The notes under the pieces: model-generated
Database searches by the model: none
What the model saw: only the letters and a program-made list of their open reading frames with translations
Told to the model about the DNA's origin: nothing
Part shown: positions 8,035-15,870 of the stretch, piece after piece
Numbering within the stretch: the first letter of the stretch is position 1
Layout of the letters: each line of letters begins with the position of its first letter
DNA from: Solimicrobium silvestre
GTDB lineage: Bacteria > Pseudomonadota > Gammaproteobacteria > Burkholderiales > Burkholderiaceae_D
NCBI RefSeq assembly: GCF_002976435.1
Contig: NZ_PUGF01000006.1
Span: 153,893-217,892, forward strand
Direction: 5' to 3'
Length of the DNA stretch: 64,000 nucleotides
Position numbers and translations under genes: made by a program

Positions 8035-8601
8035 CTAAACAGGTGCTTTTACGGTATTCCCGCCAACCTCAAAAAACGTATACGACAAGGTAATCGTCGT
8101 CACATTTTTAGGCAATTTAGGATCAATAAAAAATACGACCGGCATTTGTCTAGCTTCATTAGGTCCCAACGTTTGCTGCTTAAAACAAAAGCACTCCACT
8201 TTCTTAAAGAAAGGGGTAGCTTCCTGTGGCGCATAACTGGGTATTGCTTGCGCATCCATTTTACGTGGCTGCGAATTCACTACTTCATAAACAACTTGTG
8301 TCATCTCGCCAGGATGGATTTTCATGCTACTGACCACGGGTCTAAAGCGCCAGGGGCCGGTCGTGTTTGCATCAAACTCCACCGTCACAACACGGCTTTT
8401 ATCTATTTGGGAATTAACTGGGACGGTTACTTTATCATCCTTGGTCGTGAGAATATTCACTCCCGTTAACTCGCAAATTTGTTTATAAACAGGAATTAAT
8501 GCAAACCCAAAACCAAACATTAATACGGCAACTACCACCAACTTACCTAGCATTACGCTATTGATTTTTGCCAGTAGTTTTCCTGCTTTTGAATTTTTCA
8601 T
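8035..8601 (-). CDS. ctaG: Cytochrome c oxidase assembly protein CtaG/Cox11
   Basis: Copper chaperone for the CuB site of oxidase subunit I. One N-terminal membrane helix (about 17-40) is followed by a periplasmic immunoglobulin-like domain, 188 residues in all. The copper-binding CFCF motif is seen in KVECFCFKQQTLGPNE near residue 137, and a conserved upstream cysteine follows the helix (YKQICELTG). The start ATG overlaps the stop of the small assembly gene as ATGA, so translation is coupled. The lysine-rich start MKNSKAGKLLAKIN is the cytoplasmic tail. Confidence 0.96.
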   Translation of the reverse strand: MKNSKAGKLLAKINSVMLGKLVVVAVLMFGFGFALIPVYKQICELTGVNILTTKDDKVTVPVNSQIDKSRVVTVEFDANTTGPWRFRPVVSSMKIHPGEMTQVVYEVVNSQPRKMDAQAIPSYAPQEATPFFKKVECFCFKQQTLGPNEARQMPVVFFIDPKLPKNVTTITLSYTFFEVGGNTVKAPV

Positions 8602-8705
8602 TGCCTAAACCAAATTTGCTTAACAAATATACCGACGAAAAACACCGCTACTACAGTAGCCAGAATGAGCGCTGTTTGAAGATTTTTTGATTTTTGACTT
8701 CGCAT
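8598..8705 (-). CDS. Cytochrome oxidase small assembly protein (35 aa)
   Basis: A very short gene between ctaD and ctaG. Translation gives 35 residues: a basic start (MRSQKSKNLQTALI), a single hydrophobic helix (about residues 10-29), and the end VKQIWFRQ. Its TGA overlaps the ctaG ATG as ATGA, a strong sign of real coupled translation. The position and the charged-start/single-helix layout match the 'cytochrome oxidase small assembly protein' that I recall at this spot in other Burkholderiales oxidase operons. How it works is unknown. A 35-bp gap separates it from the ctaD stop. Confidence 0.75.
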   Translation of the reverse strand: MRSQKSKNLQTALILATVVAVFFVGIFVKQIWFRQ

Positions 8706-8740
8706 GGCAATCGCAATAAGGGGCATTAGCCCCCTACTTC

Positions 8741-10345
8741 CTATTTGACGGTTGGTGGTGTTTCAAACGTGTGGAATGGCGCTGGACTTGGGATTGTCCA
8801 TTCCAGACCCTCTGCACCTTCCCAAGGTTTGTCGCCAGCAGGTTTTCCACCACGGTAGGCAGGAATTACCACAAACAGGATGAAATACAGCTGTGTGAAA
8901 CCAAAGAAAAACGCACCAACACTGGCCAACATGTTGAAGTCAGTAAATTGCGCTGGATAATCAGCATAACGACGTGGCATACCTGCTAAACCCAAGAAGT
9001 GCATAGGGAAGAAGGTAACGTTAAACCAGAATAATGAGCTCCAGAAGTGAATTTTTCCGCGAGTTTCGTTGTACATGAAACCTGTCCATTTTGGACTCCA
9101 GTAGTAGAAGCCGGCAAACAGACCAAACAGGGAACCAGCAACCAATACGTAGTGGAAATGTGCCACTACATAGTAGGTATCTTGCATCTGAATATCAATT
9201 GGAGTTACCGCCAAAATCAGTCCGGTAAAGCCGCCGATAGTAAATACGAAGATAAAACCGATTGCAAACAACATTGGAGTTTCAAATGTCATCGAACCTT
9301 GCCACATGGTCGCAATCCAGTTAAACACTTTTACACCGGTTGGAACCGCAATCAACATGGTTGCGTACATGAAGAACAGTTGTGCTGTTACCGGCATACC
9401 CGTTGTAAACATGTGATGCGCCCAAACGATGAAGGACAAAATCGCAATAGAAGCCGTTGCATAAACCATCGACGCATAACCAAACAAAGGCTTACGCGCA
9501 AAGGCGGGAATAATCTGGGAAACGATACCGAATGCAGGAAGAATCATGATGTATACCTCTGGATGTCCGAAGAACCAGAAAATATGTTGATACATCACAG
9601 GATCACCGCCACCGGCAGCATTAAAGAATGAAGTACCGAAATGACGATCAGTCAACGTCATGGTAATAGCACCCGCCAACACCGGCATAACCGCGATCAG
9701 CAAGTAGGCAGTAATTAACCAAGTCCAGCAGAACATCGGCATTTTCATCAAGGTCATGCCAGGAGCGCGCATGTTCAGGATGGTGGTAATGATGTTGATC
9801 GAACCCATAATGGATGAAGCACCCATGATATGAATCGCGAAAATCGCCATATCCATTCCAGGGCCCATTTGCGTTGACAGCGGCGCGTACAGTGTCCAGC
9901 CAGCGGCAGTTGCGCCACCAGGAACCCAGAACGAACCCATCAACAGAATTGCGGCAGGAGGCAATAACCAGAATGAAAAGTTATTCATCCGCGCAAATGC
10001 CATATCGGAAGCACCGATTTGCAGAGGAATCATCCAGTTTGCGAAGCCAACGAAGGCAGGCATAATCGCACCAAACACCATTACTAAACCGTGCATGGTG
10101 GTGAGTTGATTAAAGAATTCAGGCTGCATAAATTGCAGACCCGGCTGAAATAATTCAGCACGAATCATCAGTGCCATCGTGCCACCAGCAAACAGCATGG
10201 TGAGCGCGAAGATCAAATACAAAGTACCGATATCTTTATGGTTGGTAGCAAACAACCAGCGACGAAATCCGTGCGGATGATCATCATGCGCGTGGTCGTG
10301 AGAGTGATCAGCGGCGTGTGCGTGATCCATTGTGGTGTTACTCAT
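8741..10345 (-). CDS. ctaD: Cytochrome c oxidase subunit I (aa3-type)
   Basis: Catalytic subunit of aa3 oxidase, reducing O2 to water with proton pumping. It has 534 residues and twelve membrane segments. Heme and CuB ligands are visible: MHGLVMVFG (heme a His), [15 protein letters not shown] (CuB His with the active-site Tyr and the proton-channel Glu), WAHHMFTTG (CuB His pair) and VVAHFHYVL (heme a3 and heme a His). The N-terminus is unusually histidine-rich ([17 protein letters not shown]), which could bind metal but is not part of the catalytic core. A strong AGGAGA box supports the ATG at 10345, and coxB ends 16 bp upstream. Confidence 0.98.
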   Translation of the reverse strand: MSNTTMDHAHAADHSHDHAHDDHPHGFRRWLFATNHKDIGTLYLIFALTMLFAGGTMALMIRAELFQPGLQFMQPEFFNQLTTMHGLVMVFGAIMPAFVGFANWMIPLQIGASDMAFARMNNFSFWLLPPAAILLMGSFWVPGGATAAGWTLYAPLSTQMGPGMDMAIFAIHIMGASSIMGSINIITTILNMRAPGMTLMKMPMFCWTWLITAYLLIAVMPVLAGAITMTLTDRHFGTSFFNAAGGGDPVMYQHIFWFFGHPEVYIMILPAFGIVSQIIPAFARKPLFGYASMVYATASIAILSFIVWAHHMFTTGMPVTAQLFFMYATMLIAVPTGVKVFNWIATMWQGSMTFETPMLFAIGFIFVFTIGGFTGLILAVTPIDIQMQDTYYVVAHFHYVLVAGSLFGLFAGFYYWSPKWTGFMYNETRGKIHFWSSLFWFNVTFFPMHFLGLAGMPRRYADYPAQFTDFNMLASVGAFFFGFTQLYFILFVVIPAYRGGKPAGDKPWEGAEGLEWTIPSPAPFHTFETPPTVK

Positions 10346-10361
10346 TAGTATCTCCTATGAA

Positions 10362-11552
10362 TTACTTACGCGCAGCCAGAATTTCTGCTGGTTGAACAAT
10401 ATTTTCTTGTGCCTTGTTAGACCAGTTATTACGGGTAAAGGTAATAACCGCAGCGATGTCTGTGTCTGACAAAACATTTTTCCAAGTTGGCATGGCGTTT
10501 TTACCATTCATCACTATATGCATTTGCGCTTCTTTTGGGCCGGCAACAATCGGCGAACCATCCAACGCTGGGAATGCACCCGGAACACCTTTACCATTAG
10601 CTTGATGACAAACTATGCAGTTCGCTGAATAGACTTTTTCGCCGCGTTGTTTTAACTCATCCACAGTCCACACTTTGTTTGGATCATCTGCCAGTGCAGC
10701 CATTTCTTTTTTCTTGCCATCTACCCATTTAGTGTAATCAGCTTCACTGACTACATTAACTACTACTGGCATAAACGCGTGTTCTTTACCGCATAACTCA
10801 ACGCATTGACCGCGATACTTACCTATTTTTTCTGCCTTGAACCAAGTGTCGCGAACAAAACCAGGAATAGCATCTTGTTTGATACCAAAAGCAGGAATTG
10901 TCCAGGAATGGATAACGTCATTAGCGGTAGTAATAATGCGGATTTTTTTGTTGACTGGCACAACGACTTCGTTATCTACCTCAATCAGATAATTTTCACC
11001 GCGTGCTTGTGTTGGTGGCTTACCTGGCCCGCCGATTTGCTCTCTTGGTGTGGACAGATTGGACAGGAAAGAAATGCCTTCGCCTTCACCTTTGAGATAG
11101 TCGTAACCCCATTTCCACTGCATACCAGTGGCTTTAATAGTGATGTCTGAATTGGAGGTGTCTTTCATGGCGACCACTGTTTTAGTCGCTGGCAATGCCA
11201 TGGCAATCACGATGATGAATGGCACGATAGTCCATGCAATTTCAACGGTGATGCTTTCATGAAAAGTCGCTGGTTTATGACCCAACGATTTGCGGTGTTT
11301 TAATATGGAGTAAAACATCACTCCGAACACGATGAGGAAAATAACCATGCAAATGATCATCATCAAAGTGTGAAGATTGTAAATTTGTTCTGCTATCTGT
11401 GTCACTGGCGGCTGAAAATTCATGCCACGTACTGCTGGACCACCTTTACTGTCAACAACTTTATCAACAACTTGTTGCGCCCATGATGATACTCCCGCCA
11501 TCATCATTAAGGAACCAAGCATTAACGATGGCAATCGCTTTGCATATTTCAT
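10362..11552 (-). CDS. coxB: Cytochrome c oxidase subunit II with fused C-terminal cytochrome c domain
   Basis: Subunit II accepts electrons from cytochrome c through CuA. The ATG at 11552 is preferred over the codon at 11570 because GGGGAA lies just upstream and the product begins as a signal peptide (MKYAKRLPSLMLGS...SSWA). Two membrane helices span about 55-80 and 98-120. The cupredoxin domain carries the CuA motif CVELCGKEHAFMPVVV near residue 235. A cytochrome c domain with CIVCH (CxxCH) near residue 307 is fused at the C-terminus, making this a caa3-like subunit II of 396 residues. It is the first gene of the oxidase operon, with a 317-bp upstream region. Confidence 0.97.
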   Translation of the reverse strand: MKYAKRLPSLMLGSLMMMAGVSSWAQQVVDKVVDSKGGPAVRGMNFQPPVTQIAEQIYNLHTLMMIICMVIFLIVFGVMFYSILKHRKSLGHKPATFHESITVEIAWTIVPFIIVIAMALPATKTVVAMKDTSNSDITIKATGMQWKWGYDYLKGEGEGISFLSNLSTPREQIGGPGKPPTQARGENYLIEVDNEVVVPVNKKIRIITTANDVIHSWTIPAFGIKQDAIPGFVRDTWFKAEKIGKYRGQCVELCGKEHAFMPVVVNVVSEADYTKWVDGKKKEMAALADDPNKVWTVDELKQRGEKVYSANCIVCHQANGKGVPGAFPALDGSPIVAGPKEAQMHIVMNGKNAMPTWKNVLSDTDIAAVITFTRNNWSNKAQENIVQPAEILAARK

Positions 11553-11869
11553 GTTTTCCCCAAAAACCAATTAGAATTCTTTTCACAAGGCAGTATGTTT
11601 TAGCACTAAAAATTGTAATAATTTTGCATGCAAACTTCATACTTCTTACTATGTATTTACTAACTGTTTTAAATAGTTGTTTGTCTCCGCTTATATTTAT
11701 TGTACCGACCTATATATAGTCAAATAACTAAGCGCCATTCACAGTCACGAGAGTATATGTCGGAAACTAACTTGTTATCAAGCACTATGCGGCCCAAATC
11801 CCACGGATTTGACTAAAGTCAAGTGGTGCTCTCAAAAAATATGCTTTAACTTATATTAACTTAGACTAT
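11553..11869 (-). promoter_or_regulatory. Upstream region of the oxidase operon with an FNR-like dyad
   Basis: A 317-bp AT-rich region with no gene, between the methyltransferase end and coxB. It contains TTGAC-TAAA-GTCAA at 11809-11822, a perfect dyad one base per half from the FNR/Anr consensus TTGAT-N4-ATCAA. It lies about 257 bp upstream of coxB. I could not place a convincing -35/-10 pair; several TATA-like runs exist (for example near 11710). Confidence 0.45.
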
Positions 11870-12769
11870 TTATTTTTTTAAGTGCTCAAACTTAATAATG
11901 CTTTCGCCGGGATTACCTCGTTTCGGGGCAGGTTTGAATGCATGACCATAAATTATCTCCAGCGTGAGCGGAATCAAGCCATCTTCGTTGCGCAACTGCT
12001 CCAGTTTGTTGCACATATGCTGCCACGCCATTTTACCGATTAATCCCTTGCCTCGCGTTTGCAAGGGATTGCCTCCCATCGAACGCACCTCAGCCAGCAA
12101 TTGCGCGGCAGTTGAATACGTTAAGGTAATCACTTCCATATCCATTACCGGCGTTGCAAATCCGGCACCCACCAACATATCGCCAAAATCGTGCATATCA
12201 ACAAAAGGTAATGTGTGCGGCGTTTGATCTATGTCATTGAATGCATGGCGAATTTCTTTTAAGCTATCAGGCCCAAAGCAAGAAAACATGAGCAAGCCAT
12301 TTACTCTTAATATGCGCCGCCATTCTTTAAAAACCTGATCCGGCTCGGGATGCCAATGTAGCGCCAAATTTGACCACACCAAGTCCGTTGCCTGATCAGC
12401 CAAAGAGGTGCGGCAAAAATCACCATTAATCAAGTTGCTGTTCTTTTTACCCGAAAATAACCATTTAGACAGCAAACCTTGCATCGACAACGCTGTCGCC
12501 TTCGGCTCTTGCAAAGCCAGTTGCAGCAATTCCTGCGAAGCATCAATGCCGATTATTTGCGCATTCGGATAGTTATTTTGCAAAACACCCACTTCGGCAC
12601 CGCGACCACAACCAGCATCCACCACTTGTGCAGGATCAAGCCGCACCAATTGCAAACGCTCTAACATTCTGGCGGCAATTTCCCGATTAATAAAATCGGC
12701 AGCCTGCAATGCTGCTGGCTGACTAAATAGCTGGCGAACACGGTTTAAATCGATTGGAGCGCTTTGCAT
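11870..12769 (-). CDS. Class I SAM-dependent methyltransferase, BioC-like
   Basis: Predicted cytosolic methyltransferase of 299 residues. The SAM-binding motif I is VVDAGCGRGAEVGVL near residue 47, followed by IIGIDAS (motif II acid) and DLVWSNLALHWHPEPD (motif IV region). The N-terminal FSQPAALQAADFINREIAARMLERL and the overall pattern resemble malonyl-ACP O-methyltransferase BioC of biotin synthesis, but no other biotin genes are nearby and the assignment is by resemblance only. The frame is open to 12826, which would overlap the divergent comF start; the ATG at 12769 is preferred because homologues start near 'IDLNRVRQLF'. Confidence 0.75.
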   Translation of the reverse strand: MQSAPIDLNRVRQLFSQPAALQAADFINREIAARMLERLQLVRLDPAQVVDAGCGRGAEVGVLQNNYPNAQIIGIDASQELLQLALQEPKATALSMQGLLSKWLFSGKKNSNLINGDFCRTSLADQATDLVWSNLALHWHPEPDQVFKEWRRILRVNGLLMFSCFGPDSLKEIRHAFNDIDQTPHTLPFVDMHDFGDMLVGAGFATPVMDMEVITLTYSTAAQLLAEVRSMGGNPLQTRGKGLIGKMAWQHMCNKLEQLRNEDGLIPLTLEIIYGHAFKPAPKRGNPGESIIKFEHLKK

Positions 12770-12824
12770 AAAACACATCACTATAAATGAGACAATGTCG
12801 CAGTTTACACGCTGATTGGGTGCC

Positions 12825-13559
12825 ATGTTACGGAAATTACTTCATGCCAACGTAAGAAGCCTTAAAAGCACAGTAGCCGCGGGCATTGCCAAACTTATCC
12901 CATCAACCTGCCTACTTTGCGGACTGGAAAATGAACACATTATTTGTTGTGCATGTTCTGCCCAGTTTTTTTCAGGCAACCCAAAACGCTGTATTAGCTG
13001 CGCACTCCCCATCCTAAAACATGACACACATTGCGGTGCCTGCTTAAAAAAACCACCGGCTTTTGATCACACCACGGTTGCTTGCGATTATGTCGCACCG
13101 CTTGATCAACTTATTTTAGCGCTTAAGTTTGGACATCGATTAGCAATAGCGCCCGCACTCGCTGAGTTGTTAGCCAATGCCGTGCATGATATTCCCGAGT
13201 TATTAATTGCGGTGCCGCTAAGCAGGGAAAGACTGGCGCAGCGTGGCTTTAATCAAGCGCTGGAAATAGCCAAACCACTAGCGCACAAACTGCAACGCCC
13301 GATTTACCCACGCCTGCTGCTACGGGTGCGCGACACTGAAGCGCAAACGCTACTGCATCCAGACCAACGCCATGAGAATATCCGGTATGCATTTTCCCCG
13401 AATGATGGCTATGCAGATAAAATACGGGGTCGGCATATAGGCGTAGTAGATGACGTGATGACAACGGGCTCTACCTTGCAAGAAATTGCCGCTTGTTTAA
13501 AACGGCATGGGGCAAAGCGAGTTAGTAATATAGTTTTTGCACGTACGCCGCCACACTAA
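12825..13559 (+). CDS. comF: ComF family protein (phosphoribosyltransferase-like)
   Basis: ComF/GntX family, associated with DNA uptake competence or purine salvage-like chemistry; 244 residues. The N-terminus has a double zinc-finger-like cysteine set (CLLCG, CCAC, CISCALPI, CGACLK, residues about 28-80). The C-terminal phosphoribosyltransferase domain shows the PRPP loop VGVVDDVMTTGSTLQE near residue 208, here starting HIGVVDDVMTTGST. The frame is open to a TTG at 12816, but the ATG at 12825 is the natural start. It diverges from the methyltransferase with about 55 bp between starts, and trmL follows 18 bp after its stop. Confidence 0.9.
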   Translation: MLRKLLHANVRSLKSTVAAGIAKLIPSTCLLCGLENEHIICCACSAQFFSGNPKRCISCALPILKHDTHCGACLKKPPAFDHTTVACDYVAPLDQLILALKFGHRLAIAPALAELLANAVHDIPELLIAVPLSRERLAQRGFNQALEIAKPLAHKLQRPIYPRLLLRVRDTEAQTLLHPDQRHENIRYAFSPNDGYADKIRGRHIGVVDDVMTTGSTLQEIAACLKRHGAKRVSNIVFARTPPH

Positions 13560-13577
13560 TTTTTTCAGGAGAATGTT

Positions 13578-14048
13578 TTGTTTCATGTTGTTTTGGTTGA
13601 ACCTGAGATCCCGCCGAATACCGGCAATATTATCCGCCTGTGCGCCAATACCGGCGCGCAATTGCATTTGATTGAACCGCTCGGCTTTCCCTTGGAGGAC
13701 AGTAAATTAAAACGCGCCGGGCTGGATTACCATGAATACGCCAAAATGCGCGTACACCCCAATTGGCAGGCATTTATAGATCAATTAAAGCCTGATCCAG
13801 CGCGGATGTTTGCGCTCACTACGCATGGTTCTGCCCTGTTCTCTGAAGCGCGTTTTCAGCCGGGCGATGTCTTTGTATTTGGCTCGGAAACAAAGGGCCT
13901 GGACCCTGCTTTGCGCAACTCGTTTGCCAGCGAACAGCGCATACGTCTACCGATGCAACCGGACAATCGCAGCTTGAATTTATCGAACACGGTTGCTATC
14001 GTAGTCTTTGAGGCTTGGCGCCAAAATGGCTTTTTGGGTGGATCTTGA
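13578..14048 (+). CDS. trmL: tRNA (cytidine(34)-2'-O)-methyltransferase TrmL (SPOUT family)
   Basis: SPOUT-class enzyme that 2'-O-methylates the wobble base of tRNA-Leu isoacceptors. The 156 residues contain the three family motifs: EPEIPPNTGNIIRLCANTG near the N-terminus (motif 1), FGSETKGLD around residue 97 (motif 2) and RLPMQPDNRSLNLSNTVAIVV in part around residues 120-140 (motif 3). The initiation codon is TTG: AGGAGA at 13567-13572 is placed 5 bp before it, and the nearby ATG at 13573 is in another frame. comF lies immediately upstream, so the pair is probably co-transcribed. Confidence 0.94.
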   Translation: MFHVVLVEPEIPPNTGNIIRLCANTGAQLHLIEPLGFPLEDSKLKRAGLDYHEYAKMRVHPNWQAFIDQLKPDPARMFALTTHGSALFSEARFQPGDVFVFGSETKGLDPALRNSFASEQRIRLPMQPDNRSLNLSNTVAIVVFEAWRQNGFLGGS

Positions 14049-14083
14049 TTAAAATGCCACACTTACACACACAAGGAATGATC

Positions 14084-14569
14084 ATGCTCAAACGCAACTT
14101 ACTTATTCTTCTCAGCGCACTGGCGTTGACCAGCGCGGTACAGGCACACGAATTTAAATTGGGTGATATTCAAATCGGCCATCCGTATGCGCGCGCAACG
14201 GTACCGCAGCAAACTTCCGGCGGCGCTTTTCTTGCCCTTGAAAATACTGGCAAGACAGACGACAAGCTCATCAAAGTTGAATCCAGCATGGCAAACTCGG
14301 TTGAGATTCACAACATGGAAATGGTGGGGGATGTGATGAAAATGCGTGAAGTCGATCTAATCGACCTCAAAGCCGGCAGCAAAATCAGCATGAAACCCGG
14401 TGGTGGATATCACATCATGCTGATCGGCTTAAAGAAGCAACTCAACGCGGGCGATAAATTTCCGCTGACTTTACAGTTCGAAAAAGCCGGAAAAATTGAA
14501 GTCATGGTTTTTGTTGAAGCGAATACCAATACCACCCCTGCCGCTTCCGACATGCATGACCATCACTAA
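14084..14569 (+). CDS. Periplasmic copper chaperone, PCu(A)C family
   Basis: Secreted Cu(I) chaperone that helps load copper into CuA of oxidase subunit II. AAGGA at 14073-14077 and normal spacing favour the ATG at 14084, giving 161 residues with a signal peptide (MLKRNLLILLSALALTSAVQA, cleavage before HEFK). The copper motif H-x-M...M is visible in EIHNMEMVGDVMKMREV near residue 72 and YHIMLIGL near residue 110. The C-terminal tail DMHDHH adds possible ligands. It overlaps the convergent rfaE2 gene by 4 bp. Function fits the nearby oxidase cluster although it is not in that operon. Confidence 0.92.
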   Translation: MLKRNLLILLSALALTSAVQAHEFKLGDIQIGHPYARATVPQQTSGGAFLALENTGKTDDKLIKVESSMANSVEIHNMEMVGDVMKMREVDLIDLKAGSKISMKPGGGYHIMLIGLKKQLNAGDKFPLTLQFEKAGKIEVMVFVEANTNTTPAASDMHDHH

Positions 14570-15033
14570 TTACGTACTTTAGCCAGCAATTTAGAAGTCG
14601 AACGGTCATGTAAAAAATTGATCGCTTCGACTTTTCCGCCATACGCCAATACCGCACGGCCCTCTGGAATAGCGTCCATTTGATAATCACCGCCTTTGGC
14701 GTAAATATCTGGGCGACCTGCCTGAACTACCTCTAACGCCGTATCTTCATCAAACGCAATCACTAAACTGACTGATTCCAACGCAGCCAGTACCGCCATG
14801 CGATCTTCGCAATTATTAATCGGACGGTCATCGCCTTTGCCCAGTCGTTTTACTGAAGCATCGGTATTCACCGCCACCACTAATGAAGCGCCGAGTGCGC
14901 GTGCCTGCGCCAAATAAGTAACATGGCCGCGATGCAAAATATCAAACACGCCATTGGTCAACACCACGGGTTTTGGTAAGGCACTAATGCGTTGTTGCAG
15001 GGCGGCGGCTGTGGTGATTTTTTCTTCAAACAT
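14566..15033 (-). CDS. rfaE2: D-glycero-beta-D-manno-heptose 1-phosphate adenylyltransferase
   Basis: Nucleotidyltransferase that makes ADP-heptose precursor for the lipopolysaccharide inner core. This is the stand-alone C-terminal half of HldE (155 residues), as is usual in betaproteobacteria. The cytidylyltransferase-like HxGH motif is in NGVFDILHRGHVTYL near residue 27, and the second motif is KGGDYQMDAIPEG near residue 120. GGAG precedes the ATG. It overlaps the convergent PCu(A)C gene by 4 bp and lies just downstream of csoR on the same strand. Confidence 0.94.
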   Translation of the reverse strand: MFEEKITTAAALQQRISALPKPVVLTNGVFDILHRGHVTYLAQARALGASLVVAVNTDASVKRLGKGDDRPINNCEDRMAVLAALESVSLVIAFDEDTALEVVQAGRPDIYAKGGDYQMDAIPEGRAVLAYGGKVEAINFLHDRSTSKLLAKVRN

Positions 15034-15124
15034 ACACGAACTCCAAAGATTTTTAGCGGATAACTTAGTGGCGAATTTTACCAGCAGAAAAAATGACTAT
15101 TTACTCGTTTTTATAAAAACAGGC

Positions 15125-15394
15125 TTACAAATACTTTGTGATTTCTTTAAATTCACTCACTATCTCACCCGAATTACGCGAGCCTTTTTTAACGGCATTT
15201 TCTAGGCAATGATCAATATGGTCATGTACCAGCACTTTCTTGGCATTGGCAATCGCTTTTTCTACTGCCTGTAATTGCTGGACGATTTCAAGACATTCAC
15301 GATCACTTTCCAGCATATCGATAGTGCTTTTCAAATGGCCGGCTGCGCGTTTTAAGCGCTTGATAATATCAGGGTGTGACGTATGTGTGCTCAT
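15125..15394 (-). CDS. csoR: Metal-sensing repressor, CsoR type (DUF156)
   Basis: All-helical DNA-binding repressor of the CsoR/RcnR/FrmR family, 89 residues. The metal site can be read from the sequence: Cys34, His59 and Cys63, in DRECLEI and HDHIDHCLEN. This Cys-His-Cys pattern with spacing 25 and 4 matches copper-sensing CsoR rather than nickel/cobalt RcnR or formaldehyde-sensing FrmR. It is transcribed divergently from a heavy-metal RND operon across a 476-bp region and has a G6-tract dyad just upstream of its own start, suggesting autoregulation. No copA or cueO-type gene is adjacent. Confidence 0.85.
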   Translation of the reverse strand: MSTHTSHPDIIKRLKRAAGHLKSTIDMLESDRECLEIVQQLQAVEKAIANAKKVLVHDHIDHCLENAVKKGSRNSGEIVSEFKEITKYL

Positions 15395-15402
15395 GGTTTT
15401 AT

Positions 15403-15424
15403 GGTATCCCCCCGGTTAGGATAT
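15403..15424 (-). promoter_or_regulatory. Probable CsoR operator in front of csoR
   Basis: On the plus strand TATCC (15405-15409) and GGATA (15419-15423) form a dyad around a run of six C (15408-15413), that is a G6 tract on the csoR coding strand. AT-flanked G-tracts are the known operator type of this repressor family. It lies 11-29 bp upstream of the csoR start and overlaps a plausible -10. Confidence 0.6.
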
Positions 15425-15870
15425 TGCGAGAGTCATTAATTTAAACAATTTATAGATTTATTACGATTTTTTTACTTGACGGCAATCAATCGGACATCTA
15501 AACTGCGCGTCATTGTATATCAGGGAATTTTATATTTTGGACAGTTATTGTTGTATTTATCCAAGTCGGTCAATTAATTAACGAGTTTCTCGGCATTCCC
15601 ACGCCATCTTCTTGTTAATTAAACGAGAAGGTGCGCACCAGTAGTTCACGCATTTTCCCACATTGATCTTTTATAACGTTAGTAAATGCCGCCATGCAGT
15701 CTGTTAAGCATTAATGACATGTCATTAGCCTGTCAATTATGCTACTTATCATGCTTCAGCACAGCATTTCCCATCGTTTCACCTCGCTTTTTGTCAATAA
15801 TCTGTCAATAAGCGAGTAATCTGAATTTCGGCACACTACGACCCAACCAGATCCAGCAAAGAGTCACAAC
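15425..15870. promoter_or_regulatory. Divergent intergenic region csoR / RND efflux operon
   Basis: No gene seen. It holds a perfect 16-bp palindrome TAATGACATGTCATTA at 15712-15727. Three copies of TGTCAATWA are at about 15730, 15793 and 15803. A repeated TTAATTAA(A)CGAG occurs near 15575 and 15615. These are candidate control sites for the efflux operon starting at 15871; no clear -35/-10 pair was identified. Confidence 0.4.

Noticed and set aside
9047..9631. 194-residue open frame antisense to ctaD
   Set aside because: It lies wholly inside the strongly conserved subunit I gene, has no ribosome site or recognisable domain, and its Cys/His-rich composition is what antisense of this gene gives.
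12770..12826. N-terminal extension of the methyltransferase to 12826
   Set aside because: It would overlap the divergent comF start codon, and the added residues are hydrophobic and unlike the family.
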